In this document: positions 40,807-48,844 of the stretch, piece after piece | Position numbering within the stretch: position 1 is the stretch's first letter | How the letters are laid out: each line of letters starts with the position of its first letter | Assembly (NCBI GenBank): GCA_038253325.1 | Contig: JBBSHE010000004.1 | Span: 38,302 to 102,301, forward strand | From: JBBSHE01 sp038253325 | GTDB lineage: Bacteria; Actinomycetota; Actinomycetes; Propionibacteriales; Nocardioidaceae | Direction: 5' to 3' | DNA length: 64,000 nucleotides | The notes under the pieces: model-generated | What the model was told of the DNA's origin: nothing | Database searches by the model: none | Seen by the model: the letters and a program-made list of their open reading frames with translations, nothing else | Translations under genes and position numbers: made by a program

Positions 40807-43071
40807 TCAACGCCGGCGCGGAGGTCGAGACCGCGGGGGCGGACGCGTTCGACCGGACCGGCTCCGTCCGGACCGGCTCCTTCCGGAAGGGCTGGGGGCG
40901 AGCGACGTCGGCGTCGTCGTGGTTGACGTCGTCGTGGGAGTGGTCGTCGTCGTGGGGGGGGTCGTCGGCGTGGTCGGTGCAGTGGTCGGTGTGGTCGGTG
41001 TGGTCGGCGGAGTCGTCGGTGTGGTCGGCGGCCGGGACGTGGTCGGGGCCTGTGAGGTCGTCGGTGCCGGGGTGGTGGGGACCGGCCTCTGGGTGCCCGT
41101 CAGCTTGGCTGGCGGGGGGAAGTTCGCGACCGGTACGCCGGTCAGCGCCTTCTGCATGATCGCGGTCCATGTCATCGCCGGGTAGTACCCGCCGAAGAAC
41201 GACGACAGGTATCCGTCGTCGAGGGGATTGTTTCCGTCACCGCGGACGTACATCACGGCGGTCACGAGCTGCGGCGTGTAGCCGATGAACCACGACGACG
41301 ACACGTGCTGCACGCCGTCACTCTGGTCGGCCGTGGCGGTCCCCGTCTTTCCCGCGACCGGCCGCCCGAGCGCCGCGGCGCGGTAGCCGGTGCCACTCTT
41401 GACAACCTGTTCGAGTGCGTACGTGACGTTGCTGGAGATGGCCGAGCTGACCGCACGCATCGGATGTGTCTGGTGCTCGTACTGTGTTCCCGACGCGTTG
41501 GTGACCTTGTCGATCACGAACCACTTGTTGCGCAAGCCGTTGTCGGCGAACGTCGCGTAACCCTCCGCCATGTCGACGACCGGCACCGGCGCGACACCCA
41601 AAGGGACGACAGGAACATTGGGAAGACCCTTGCGGGGCACTCCGGCTGCCGTCGCCGCAGCGATCACCTGGTGCGGCCCGTCGCTGCCCATCTTGAGGGT
41701 CATGTCGACGTACGCGGTGTTGATGGACTCCTCGGTGGCGTACAGCAAGCTCACCGGGCCGAACGACGCACCGCCGGAGTCCCCTTCGTTCTCGATCGGC
41801 GTCCCGTCGGGCAGCGTGAACCGCGACCCGTTGAACGTGTCGTAGAGCGTGAACCCGTGCTTGAGACCTGCCGCGAGCGCGTACGCCTTGAACGTCGACC
41901 CGGGTTGGCCACCGGTGAGCGCCCAGTTGATACCCGGGTAGTGGCGGCCGCCATACATCGCCCGCAACGCGCCAGACCGCGGGTCGATCGACGCGACGGC
42001 GACGCGGAGCTTCTTCGCGTGCTTGGGAGCGACCTGCTTGACACCGGAGACGGCGGCGCGCTGATCCTTCCAGCTGAACGTGGTGACGATCTTCAGCCCG
42101 CCGCCGTAGATCTCCTGCTCGCTGAAGTGCAGCGCGCGCAGCTGCTGCTCGACCAGCTCCAGCATGAACCCGCGTTGACCGACGCGGTCGTTGGTGACCT
42201 CGTACGGCAACAGCTTCGGCAACCGTTGCTCTAGCTGCTGCGCACGGGAGGGGTCGAGGTTGCCCATCGAGACCATGCCCTCCAGCACGTAGCGGTACCG
42301 CGCCAGCAGCGCGGACCGGTTCGACCTGCGGACGGCCGGGTCGAGGGCGGTCGGCGAGTTCAGTACGGACGCGAGAACGGCGCCCTGGGCGATGCTGAGC
42401 CGCTTGGCGTCGACCCCGAAGAACGCCTGCGAGGCGGCCTGGATGCCGTACGCGCCACGGCCGAAGTAGATCGTGTTGAGATACCCCTCGAGGATCTGGC
42501 TCTTCGACAACGTGTTGTCGACCTTGACCGCGAGGAACGCCTCTTTGATCTTCCGGGTCCAGGTGCGCGCCTGCGACAGGTAGAGGATCTTGACGTACTG
42601 CTGGGTGATCGTCGACGCGCCCTGGACGCTGTTGGATGTCAGGTCCGACCAGGCCGCGCGCAGGATGCCCTTGGGATCGATCCCCCGGTCCGTGTAGAAC
42701 GTCCGGTTCTCCGCTGCGACGACAGCGTCCTGTACGTGCTTCGGGACCTGATCGAGCCCGATGCTCACCCGGTTCTGCACGGAGTAAGTGCCGATCAGGT
42801 GCTTGCCGTCGGCGTAGTAGACGTAGCTGGTCTGGACCTGGAACGCCTTGTTCGGGTCGGGAATCGTCGTCCGCTCGTAGACGACATAGATCGTCGCCAT
42901 CCCGACCACGCACAGCACCAGGAACGTGACGAAGGACCACTTCAGGATCCGGCCGCCGACGCGCGCCGCCTTCTTCCACCCGGTGACCGGGGCCTGCCGC
43001 TTGGCCAACCGACGCTCGCGCGAACTTGACGCGACCGCATCGTCCCCGTCGACGGGGGTCTCATCGCTCAC
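40807..43071 (-). CDS. ponA: Bifunctional class A penicillin-binding protein (transglycosylase/transpeptidase)
   Basis: A 754-residue membrane-anchored enzyme that polymerises and cross-links peptidoglycan. After a basic cytoplasmic start, one TM helix (about residues 44-68) leads to the GT51 domain with AENRTFYTDRGID (about 120-132, catalytic Glu) and GASTITQQYVK (about 150-160). The transpeptidase domain has SxxK as GSTFK (about 392-396), SxN as ESINTAY (about 449) and KTG as GKTGTA (about 570). The tail from about 655 is Thr/Pro-rich and then turns into an Arg/Ser/Pro stretch; it is encoded by short repeated words. Gene order with DUF5318 and GT87 matches mycobacterial ponA1. Confidence 0.95.
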   Translation of the reverse strand: MSDETPVDGDDAVASSSRERRLAKRQAPVTGWKKAARVGGRILKWSFVTFLVLCVVGMATIYVVYERTTIPDPNKAFQVQTSYVYYADGKHLIGTYSVQNRVSIGLDQVPKHVQDAVVAAENRTFYTDRGIDPKGILRAAWSDLTSNSVQGASTITQQYVKILYLSQARTWTRKIKEAFLAVKVDNTLSKSQILEGYLNTIYFGRGAYGIQAASQAFFGVDAKRLSIAQGAVLASVLNSPTALDPAVRRSNRSALLARYRYVLEGMVSMGNLDPSRAQQLEQRLPKLLPYEVTNDRVGQRGFMLELVEQQLRALHFSEQEIYGGGLKIVTTFSWKDQRAAVSGVKQVAPKHAKKLRVAVASIDPRSGALRAMYGGRHYPGINWALTGGQPGSTFKAYALAAGLKHGFTLYDTFNGSRFTLPDGTPIENEGDSGGASFGPVSLLYATEESINTAYVDMTLKMGSDGPHQVIAAATAAGVPRKGLPNVPVVPLGVAPVPVVDMAEGYATFADNGLRNKWFVIDKVTNASGTQYEHQTHPMRAVSSAISSNVTYALEQVVKSGTGYRAAALGRPVAGKTGTATADQSDGVQHVSSSWFIGYTPQLVTAVMYVRGDGNNPLDDGYLSSFFGGYYPAMTWTAIMQKALTGVPVANFPPPAKLTGTQRPVPTTPAPTTSQAPTTSRPPTTPTTPPTTPTTPTTAPTTPTTPPTTTTTPTTTSTTTTPTSLAPSPSGRSRSGRSRSGRTRPPPRSRPPRRR

Positions 43072-43122
43072 AGGTCTTGGCGTCTTTCGTCTCGTCCGGG
43101 ACTTCAGGCGTCACCGAGGTGT

Positions 43123-43533
43123 TCAGAGGTCTTCGACGGTCTTCTGCCGGCGCGGTGGTTTGCGGTGTACGCCGTCTCCCACGACGTACGACTCGACCAG
43201 ATGATTCCAGGCACAACCCTGACAGACCTCCAGCACATAGATCCGGATCTCGCCGTGCCGGCGCGCCATCTGCTCGATCTCGGAACGGCTCTTGATCCGC
43301 CCCGAATACTGGCCGAGCTCGTCGCCGAAGACGTACGACAGGTGTGTCAACGTCTCCTTGCGGCAGACCGGGCACTTCTCGTCGGTGCCCTCACCGTGGT
43401 GCTTGGCTGCGCGCAGCGTGTACGGGTCCGCGTCGCAGATGTCGTCGCGATGAGTGGCCCCGCCGTTGTAGAGGCTCGCCAACAGCGCCCGCCGCTGCAG
43501 CGTGTAGTCGATGATCGACCGTTGGGACCACAT
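43123..43533 (-). CDS. DUF5318 family protein
   Basis: A 136-residue soluble protein, beginning MWSQRSIIDYTLQRRALLA, with two Cys pairs, CPVCRKE (about residues 61-67) and EVCQGCAWN (about 106-114), which probably bind one zinc ion. The family is restricted to actinobacteria and is almost always placed next to the class A PBP and the PadR-ino1 pair near the origin (Rv0049 position). No function is known. The ATG at 43533 is used; TACCCT lies 10 nt upstream and there is no ribosome-binding site. It is 51 nt upstream of ponA on the same strand. Confidence 0.87.
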   Translation of the reverse strand: MWSQRSIIDYTLQRRALLASLYNGGATHRDDICDADPYTLRAAKHHGEGTDEKCPVCRKETLTHLSYVFGDELGQYSGRIKSRSEIEQMARRHGEIRIYVLEVCQGCAWNHLVESYVVGDGVHRKPPRRQKTVEDL

Positions 43534-43654
43534 AGTGCTAACGAGGGTACGACGATCGCCCAGGAACGGCCCGCTCGGTCGCGTCCGGCCCAGGATCGCC
43601 CGATCGCCGCTTGTCACACTGGGTGATGGGATGGTTTCCGCCGACCCCGACTCG

Positions 43655-43680
43655 CGATATATCGACCCGATAGGTAAGAT
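43655..43680 (+). promoter_or_regulatory. Palindrome CGATATATCG and -10 box before padR-ino1
   Basis: CGATATATCG (43655-43664) is a perfect 10-bp palindrome, followed by TAAGAT (43675-43680), a good -10 box. The palindrome falls in the spacer between -35 and -10, 62 nt before the PadR start. Autoregulation by PadR and control of ino1 through it is a reasonable inference. Confidence 0.5.
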
Positions 43681-43726
43681 CGATGCGTCGACGACCTACG
43701 TCGCCCTCACGAGCCGGGAGTGGTCA

Positions 43727-44398
43727 GTGGCCAAACGCGGAGGTGCCCTCGAGTTCGCGGTCCTCGGGCTGCTGCACGAGGCACCGATGCACGGCTACGA
43801 GCTGCGCAAGCAGCTGACCGGCCTGCTCGGGTGGGGACGCGTCTTGTCGTATGGCTCGCTGTACCCATGCTTGAAGGTCATGCTGAAGGACGGGTACATC
43901 GTCGAGGACACGACGGAGTCAGACGCCGCCGGACTTCGCCCTCGGCGCCGCAAGATCGTCTACAAGCTGACTGTAGCCGGCAAGGAGCTGTTCGCCGAGC
44001 TGGTGTCGGCCACCGGGCCGAGCGCCTGGGAGGACGACAGCTTCGGCGTCCATTTCGCTTTCTTCGCCAAGACGGACGCGGCCACTCGGCTGCGGATCTT
44101 GGAGGGACGGCGTACCCGGCTCGAGGAGCGAGTCGAAGGGGTCAAGTCCTCGCTGGCTCGCACCCGTGAGCGGCTCGACGCGTACACGCTCGAGCTCCAG
44201 CGTCATGGGCTCGAGTCCGTCGAGCGCGAGGTCCGCTGGCTGAGCGAGCTCATCGACAACGAACGACTCGGCCGGCCGGAGCCGCGGGCAACGGCGGACG
44301 GCGCTCAACCGGCCGCCGCGCCGGCCACCACAGCACGCAAGTATCAGCCTCACGGACCGTCACGCACCGCGACGGAACCGACCAAACCGGAGAAATAA
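43727..44398 (+). CDS. PadR-family transcriptional regulator
   Basis: A 223-residue repressor-type protein. The winged helix occupies about residues 5-85 (LEFAVLGLLHEAPMHGYELR, then SYGSLYPCLKVMLKDGYI), the classical PadR pattern, and a C-terminal helical dimerisation part follows (about 110-190); the last 35 residues are disordered and Ala/Pro/Thr-rich. The GTG at 43727 follows GGGAG. The gene is 9 nt upstream of ino1 and surely cotranscribed with it; the same pairing exists in mycobacteria (Rv0047c-Rv0046c). It probably controls this operon through the CGATATATCG site. The effector is unknown. Confidence 0.9.
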   Translation: MAKRGGALEFAVLGLLHEAPMHGYELRKQLTGLLGWGRVLSYGSLYPCLKVMLKDGYIVEDTTESDAAGLRPRRRKIVYKLTVAGKELFAELVSATGPSAWEDDSFGVHFAFFAKTDAATRLRILEGRRTRLEERVEGVKSSLARTRERLDAYTLELQRHGLESVEREVRWLSELIDNERLGRPEPRATADGAQPAAAPATTARKYQPHGPSRTATEPTKPEK

Positions 44399-44407
44399 GG
44401 AGAGCCC

Positions 44408-45487
44408 ATGACCTCGGTCCGGGTAGCAATCGTCGGCGTCGGCAACTGCGCCACGTCGTTGATCCAAGGCGTGCAGTACTACCGCGACGCCGACCCGAAC
44501 AGGTCGGTGCCCGGCCTCATGCACGTGAAGTTCGGGGACTACCACGTCAGCGACGTCGAGTTCGTCGCTGCCTTCGACGTCGACGCAAAGAAGGTCGGGT
44601 TCGACCTCTCCGACGCGACCACGTCGAGCGAAAACAACACGATCAAGATCGCAGACGTCCCGCCCACCGGCGTGATGGTGCAGCGTGGTCCGACCCTCGA
44701 CGGGCTCGGCAAGTACTACCGCGAGACGATCGACGAGTCCGACGAGGAACCCGTCGACGTCGTCGCCGCCCTGCGAGCGTCGAAGGCCGATGTCCTCGTT
44801 TCTTACCTGCCAGTCGGGTCGGAGGAGGCGGACAAGCACTACGCGCAGTGTGCGATCGACGCCGGCGTCGGCTTCGTCAATGCGCTGCCGGTCTTCATCG
44901 CCTCCGATCCGGCGTGGGCCAAGAAGTTCGAGGACGCCGGCGTACCGATCATCGGTGACGACATCAAGTCCCAGGTCGGAGCGACGATCACGCACCGGGT
45001 GATGGCCAAGCTGTTCGAGGACCGCGGCGTCGTGCTGGACCGTACGTACCAGCTCAACGTCGGCGGCAACATGGACTTCAAGAACATGCTCGAGCGCGAC
45101 CGTCTCGAGTCGAAGAAAATCTCCAAGACCCAGGCGGTGACCTCGAACCTCGAACACGATCTCGGGGCGCGCAACGTGCACATCGGCCCCTCGGACTACG
45201 TCGCCTGGCTCGATGACCGCAAGTGGGCGTACGTCCGGATGGAGGCGCGCGCGTTCGGTGACGTGCCCCTCAATCTCGAGTACAAGCTGGAGGTCTGGGA
45301 CTCCCCGAACTCCGCGGGCATCATCATCGACGCGATCCGCGCCTGCAAGATCGCCATGGACCGCGGAATCGGCGGGCCGATCGTGTCCGCGTCCTCGTAC
45401 CTGATGAAGTCGCCGCCGGTTCAGCAGCCCGACGACGCCGGTCGCGCAGCGGTCGAGGCGTTCATCCGCGGCGACATCGAGCGCTGA
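44408..45487 (+). CDS. ino1: Myo-inositol-1-phosphate synthase
   Basis: A 359-residue NAD-dependent enzyme that converts glucose 6-phosphate to inositol 1-phosphate, the first step toward mycothiol and phosphatidylinositol. It has the Rossmann motif VAIVGVGNCATSL (about residues 6-18), the conserved VNALPVFIASDPAW (about 157-170), GDDIKSQVGAT (about 182-192) and LNVGGNMDFKNM (about 216-227) with active-site Asn/Lys. The length is that of the short actinobacterial type. The ATG at 44408 follows AAGGAG. It is coexpressed with the upstream padR gene. A repeat array with five sense-oriented cores lies directly downstream. Confidence 0.96.
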   Translation: MTSVRVAIVGVGNCATSLIQGVQYYRDADPNRSVPGLMHVKFGDYHVSDVEFVAAFDVDAKKVGFDLSDATTSSENNTIKIADVPPTGVMVQRGPTLDGLGKYYRETIDESDEEPVDVVAALRASKADVLVSYLPVGSEEADKHYAQCAIDAGVGFVNALPVFIASDPAWAKKFEDAGVPIIGDDIKSQVGATITHRVMAKLFEDRGVVLDRTYQLNVGGNMDFKNMLERDRLESKKISKTQAVTSNLEHDLGARNVHIGPSDYVAWLDDRKWAYVRMEARAFGDVPLNLEYKLEVWDSPNSAGIIIDAIRACKIAMDRGIGGPIVSASSYLMKSPPVQQPDDAGRAAVEAFIRGDIER

Positions 45488-45548
45488 CTGACCCGGCCGG
45501 TGGCCCCTGCGTACGGGCGGGGGGCGACGACCGCTGGCTCCGTGGCGG

Positions 45549-45952
45549 CCGGTGCTGCGCCGCAGGGGCCGGTGCTGTCCGCGGAAGCGGGCGCTATCGC
45601 GCTCGGTCCTTCAGACGCTGGCCGGTTGGCGAGGCGAGGCCCCGAGTTACGTCCGCGGAAGCGGGCGCTATCGCGCTCGGTCCTTCGGACACTGGCCGGT
45701 TGGCGAGGCGAGGCCCCGAGTTACGTCCGCGGAAGCGGGCGCTATCGCGCTCGGTCCTTCGGACGCTGGCCGGTTGGCGAGGCGGGGCCGAGTTATGTCC
45801 GCGGAAGCGGGCGCTATCGCGCTCGGTCCTTCGGACGCTGGCCGGTGGCCAGTCGAGCCGGTGCACGGCCACGGCCGGTGCTGCGCCGCAGGGGGCCGGT
45901 GCCGTCCGCAAGAGGGGCGGTATTGCGCGCGGTCCTTCGGACGTGCGCGAGG
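45549..45952 (+). repeat. Composite tandem array 3' of ino1 (72-74 bp units)
   Basis: Units starting TCCGCGGAAGCGGGCGCTAT begin at 45578, 45652, 45726 and 45798 (periods 74, 74, 72) and contain the core GCGCTATCGCGCTCGGTCCT followed by TCGGACGCTGG. A flanking element GCCGGTGCTGCGCCGCAGGG is present on both sides (about 45549 and 45879), and a fifth, changed core (GGCGGTATTGCGCGCGGTCC) lies at 45917-45936. The array fills the spacer between ino1 and the MFS gene and ends 10 nt before the latter's GTG. The frames it opens look like repeat translations, not proteins. Confidence 0.9.
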
Positions 45953-45962
45953 ATAGGCGCTT

Positions 45963-47273
45963 GTGCGATTCGTCCAGGCGCTGCGCCACCTGCTCGCGGG
46001 AAAGGCTTTTCGCCGGCTCTTCACCGTACGCATCGTTGGCCAGGTCTCCGACGGACTGTTCCAGGCGGGCCTGGCCGCCTACGTCTTGTTCTCGCCCGAA
46101 CGGGAGACGAGCGCCAACGCGATCGCGGCCGGCCTCGCAGTTCTGTTGCTGCCGTTCAGCCTGCTCGGGCCGTTCGTCGGAGTCTTCTTGGACCGATGGC
46201 GGCGGCGTCAGGTGCTGGTCGCGGCCAACGCGCTGCGGGTCCTGCCCGTCCTCGCCACGGCGGCTGCCATCGCGGCCGGCGCCCCGGACGGGGTCGTCCT
46301 GGTCACCGCGCTGGTCGAGATCGGGCTCAACCGCTTCATCCTCGCCGGCCTGTCCGCGGGGCTGCCGCACACCGTCGACCGCAACGATCTGGTGCTGGCA
46401 AATGCTGTGACGCCGACCAGCGGCACGATCGCGTTCCTGGCTGGTTTGGGTCTCGCCACCGCTCTCCGCCACGCGTTCGCACCGGTCGGTGACGCCGCCG
46501 TCGGCGTCGTCGTCGCGTCGGCGCTCGGCTACGGGGCCGCCTCCTTGCTCGCCACCCGGATCGGCAAGCACCAGCTCGGGCCCGACCTCGACGACGCGCC
46601 GGCTGCCGTACGCGCGGCTCTACGGCATGTTCTCGCCGGCCTGGTCGCGGGCGGCCGGCACCTGCGCGAACGACGTCCGGCCGCTCTCGCGCTGGGTGTG
46701 ATCGCCGCACACCGGTTCGGCTACGGGGTGATGACCGTCGCCACCGTGCTCTTGTACCGCTACTACTTCAACGACCCTCGACAGTCCGACGCCGCGCTCG
46801 CCGGCCTGTCGGTGACCGTGCTGGTCGCCGGACTCGGTTTCCTGTTCGCGGCGTTCGTGACGCCGTACGCCGCCGGTCACCTCGGGCCTGCCACTTGGAT
46901 CGTCGTCCTGCTCGTGGGCGCCGCCGTCACCCAAGCGTTTCCCGGCAGCCTGTACACGGTTCCGGCGGTCCTCGTCACGTCGTTCTGCGCCGGGACCACG
47001 GCGCAAGGCTCGAAGATCTGTGTCGACACCCTGGTGCAACTCCATGTCGACGATGCGTACCGGGGACGCGTGTTCGCTCTGTACGACGTCATCTTCAACC
47101 TGGCGTTCGTCGCCGCCGGAGCCGTCGCCGCCCCGCTGCTGCCGCAGAACGGGAAGTCCTTCCCCGTGCTGTTCGGTGTGGCAGCGATCTACCTGCTGAC
47201 CGCCGCGGCGTACGCGCTGGCGAACCGGCACCTCACGGTCCGCCACGCCCTTGTTGCTCCACCCACCAGCTGA
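45963..47273 (+). CDS. MFS transporter
   Basis: A 436-residue membrane protein with about 12 hydrophobic segments, starting RFVQALRHLLAGKAFRRLFT. LDRWRRRQVLVAAN (about residues 76-89) is the motif-A loop between helices 2 and 3, and DAYRGRVFALYD (about 361-372) is its counterpart in the second half, giving a DHA3-like arrangement. Homologues occur beside the CCA-adding enzyme gene in related genomes; the substrate is unknown. The start is GTG 45963, with no clear ribosome-binding site; it lies directly after the repeat array. Its 3' end overlaps the convergent pcnA gene by 41 bp. Confidence 0.85.
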   Translation: MRFVQALRHLLAGKAFRRLFTVRIVGQVSDGLFQAGLAAYVLFSPERETSANAIAAGLAVLLLPFSLLGPFVGVFLDRWRRRQVLVAANALRVLPVLATAAAIAAGAPDGVVLVTALVEIGLNRFILAGLSAGLPHTVDRNDLVLANAVTPTSGTIAFLAGLGLATALRHAFAPVGDAAVGVVVASALGYGAASLLATRIGKHQLGPDLDDAPAAVRAALRHVLAGLVAGGRHLRERRPAALALGVIAAHRFGYGVMTVATVLLYRYYFNDPRQSDAALAGLSVTVLVAGLGFLFAAFVTPYAAGHLGPATWIVVLLVGAAVTQAFPGSLYTVPAVLVTSFCAGTTAQGSKICVDTLVQLHVDDAYRGRVFALYDVIFNLAFVAAGAVAAPLLPQNGKSFPVLFGVAAIYLLTAAAYALANRHLTVRHALVAPPTS

Positions 47274-48681
47274 GCAGCTCGGAGCGGGCACGGTCCGGGC
47301 CGAGCGGCCCCTCGTCGAGTCTTCGCTCGAGCAGGAACCGGTACGCCTTGCCGACGTCCGCGCCGGGCCCGATCCCGAGGACCTCCATGATCTGGTCACC
47401 GTCGAGGTCCGGTCGGACCGAGGCAAGCTCCTCCTGAGCGAGCAGCTCGTCGATCCTGGCCTCCAGTTGGTCGTACGCACGCCGCAGCCGGTCCGCCTTG
47501 CGCTGGTTGCGCGTCGTACAGTCCGCTCGGGTCAACACATGGAGGCGGTCGAGCAGCGGTCCGGCGTCGCGGACGTAGCGGCGCACGGCCGAGTCCGTCC
47601 ACTCCCCGTCGCCGTACCCGTGGAATCTCAGATGCAACCCGACGAGGGCGGCCACGTCGTCGACGACGGTGTTCGGGAAGCGCAACGCCCTCAGCCGACG
47701 GGTCACCAGCTTTGCACCGACCATGTCGTGGTGATGGAACGAGACCGACCCGTCCGGCCCGAACCGTCGGGTCCTCGGCTTGCCGACGTCGTGCAACAGC
47801 GCGGTGAGCCGGGTCACCAGGTCTGGCCCCTGGTCGGGCAACCGAGACTCGAGGTCGATCGCCTGCTCGAGCACCGTGAGGCTGTGCTCGTAGACATCCT
47901 TGTGGCGATGATGCTCGTCGGTCTCGAGCCGCAACGCCGGCAGTTCCGGGACCACGTGGTCGGCGAGACCCGTGTCCACGAGCAGCCGGAGCCCCGGCTT
48001 GGGCCGGCTCGCGAGCATCAGCTTGGTCAGCTCGTCGCGGACCCGCTCGGCGGACACGATCACGATCCGTTCGGCCATCGGCTTCATCGCCGAGACCAGC
48101 TCGGGAGCGACCAGGAATCCGAGCTGCGCCGCGAAACGGGCAGCGCGCATCATCCTCAGCGGGTCGTCGGTGAAGGACTGCTCTGGTGTACCGGGTGTCG
48201 TGATCAGCTGGTCGGCGAGGTCGTCGAGACCACCGAACGGATCCACGAACGTGAGGTCGGGCAGAGTGAGCGCCATCGCGTTGATCGTGAAGTCACGCCG
48301 TGACAGGTCACCGGCGAGGGTCTCGCCGAATGCGACATCCGGCTTGCGCGACGTCGCGACGTACGCATCGGAGCGGTACGTCGTGATCTCGAGGTGCCAG
48401 CGTCCGACGCGTGCGCCGATCGTGCCGAAGTCACGGCCGATGTCCCAGGTCGTGGACGCCCATCCCGCCAGACATCGCTCGATCTCGTCGGGACGCGCCG
48501 ACGTCGTGAAGTCGAGGTCCGTCCCGATCCCGCCTCGCAACGCGTCGCGGACCGTCCCACCGACCAGCGCCAACGTGTGACCGGCTGCGGCGAACCGGTC
48601 GCCGGCCTCGACGACGACCGGCGCGGCGTCCAGCATGGCCCGCACCGCGGTGCGCTGTGCGCTGCTCAGCTCGTCGGACAC
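47233..48681 (-). CDS. pcnA: CCA tRNA nucleotidyltransferase
   Basis: A 482-residue enzyme that adds or repairs the CCA end of tRNAs. The nucleotidyltransferase head has GGTVRDALRGGIGTDLDFTT (about residues 37-56) with the catalytic DxD, RRDFTINAMAL (about 124-134), and DPLRMMRAARFAAQLGF (about 167-183) for RNA binding. A C-terminal HD-type region has HSLTVLEQAI and LLHDVGKPRTRR (about 285-296), typical of the actinobacterial PcnA form. The GTG at 48681 has TAGGGT 8 nt upstream, suggesting a leaderless start. The position beside DUF6049-murJ-sigM is conserved (Rv3907c). Tail-to-tail overlap of 41 bp with the MFS gene. Confidence 0.94.
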   Translation of the reverse strand: MSDELSSAQRTAVRAMLDAAPVVVEAGDRFAAAGHTLALVGGTVRDALRGGIGTDLDFTTSARPDEIERCLAGWASTTWDIGRDFGTIGARVGRWHLEITTYRSDAYVATSRKPDVAFGETLAGDLSRRDFTINAMALTLPDLTFVDPFGGLDDLADQLITTPGTPEQSFTDDPLRMMRAARFAAQLGFLVAPELVSAMKPMAERIVIVSAERVRDELTKLMLASRPKPGLRLLVDTGLADHVVPELPALRLETDEHHRHKDVYEHSLTVLEQAIDLESRLPDQGPDLVTRLTALLHDVGKPRTRRFGPDGSVSFHHHDMVGAKLVTRRLRALRFPNTVVDDVAALVGLHLRFHGYGDGEWTDSAVRRYVRDAGPLLDRLHVLTRADCTTRNQRKADRLRRAYDQLEARIDELLAQEELASVRPDLDGDQIMEVLGIGPGADVGKAYRFLLERRLDEGPLGPDRARSELLSWWVEQQGRGGP

Positions 48682-48689
48682 GATGCACC

Positions 48690-48695
48690 ACCCTA
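48690..48695 (-). promoter_or_regulatory. -10 box (TAGGGT) of the CCA-adding enzyme gene
   Basis: TAGGGT on the minus strand ends 8 nt before the GTG at 48681, with no Shine-Dalgarno sequence; leaderless transcription is likely. Confidence 0.5.
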
Positions 48696-48844
48696 TGCAA
48701 CGGCGCCCACCGAAGGGGCAGAGCCGCCAATAGAGCGAAGCTCGTCCGGAGAGACACCGGTCGCGCAGACGGCATCGACCAGCCCGCTCGGCACTCGCCG
48801 AGGTCGTAACATCGACGGGTGACCGTCTCCCGCACGCCGAGTCC

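Noticed and set aside
37681..45952. CRISPR array for the evenly spaced repeats
   Set aside because: The repeats are contiguous tandem units or isolated copies with no regularly sized unique spacers, and no cas genes are present.
45500..46492. Long frame through the ino1-MFS repeat array
   Set aside because: Its peptide is a translation of the tandem repeat and then the wrong frame of the MFS gene; there is no domain and no start signal.
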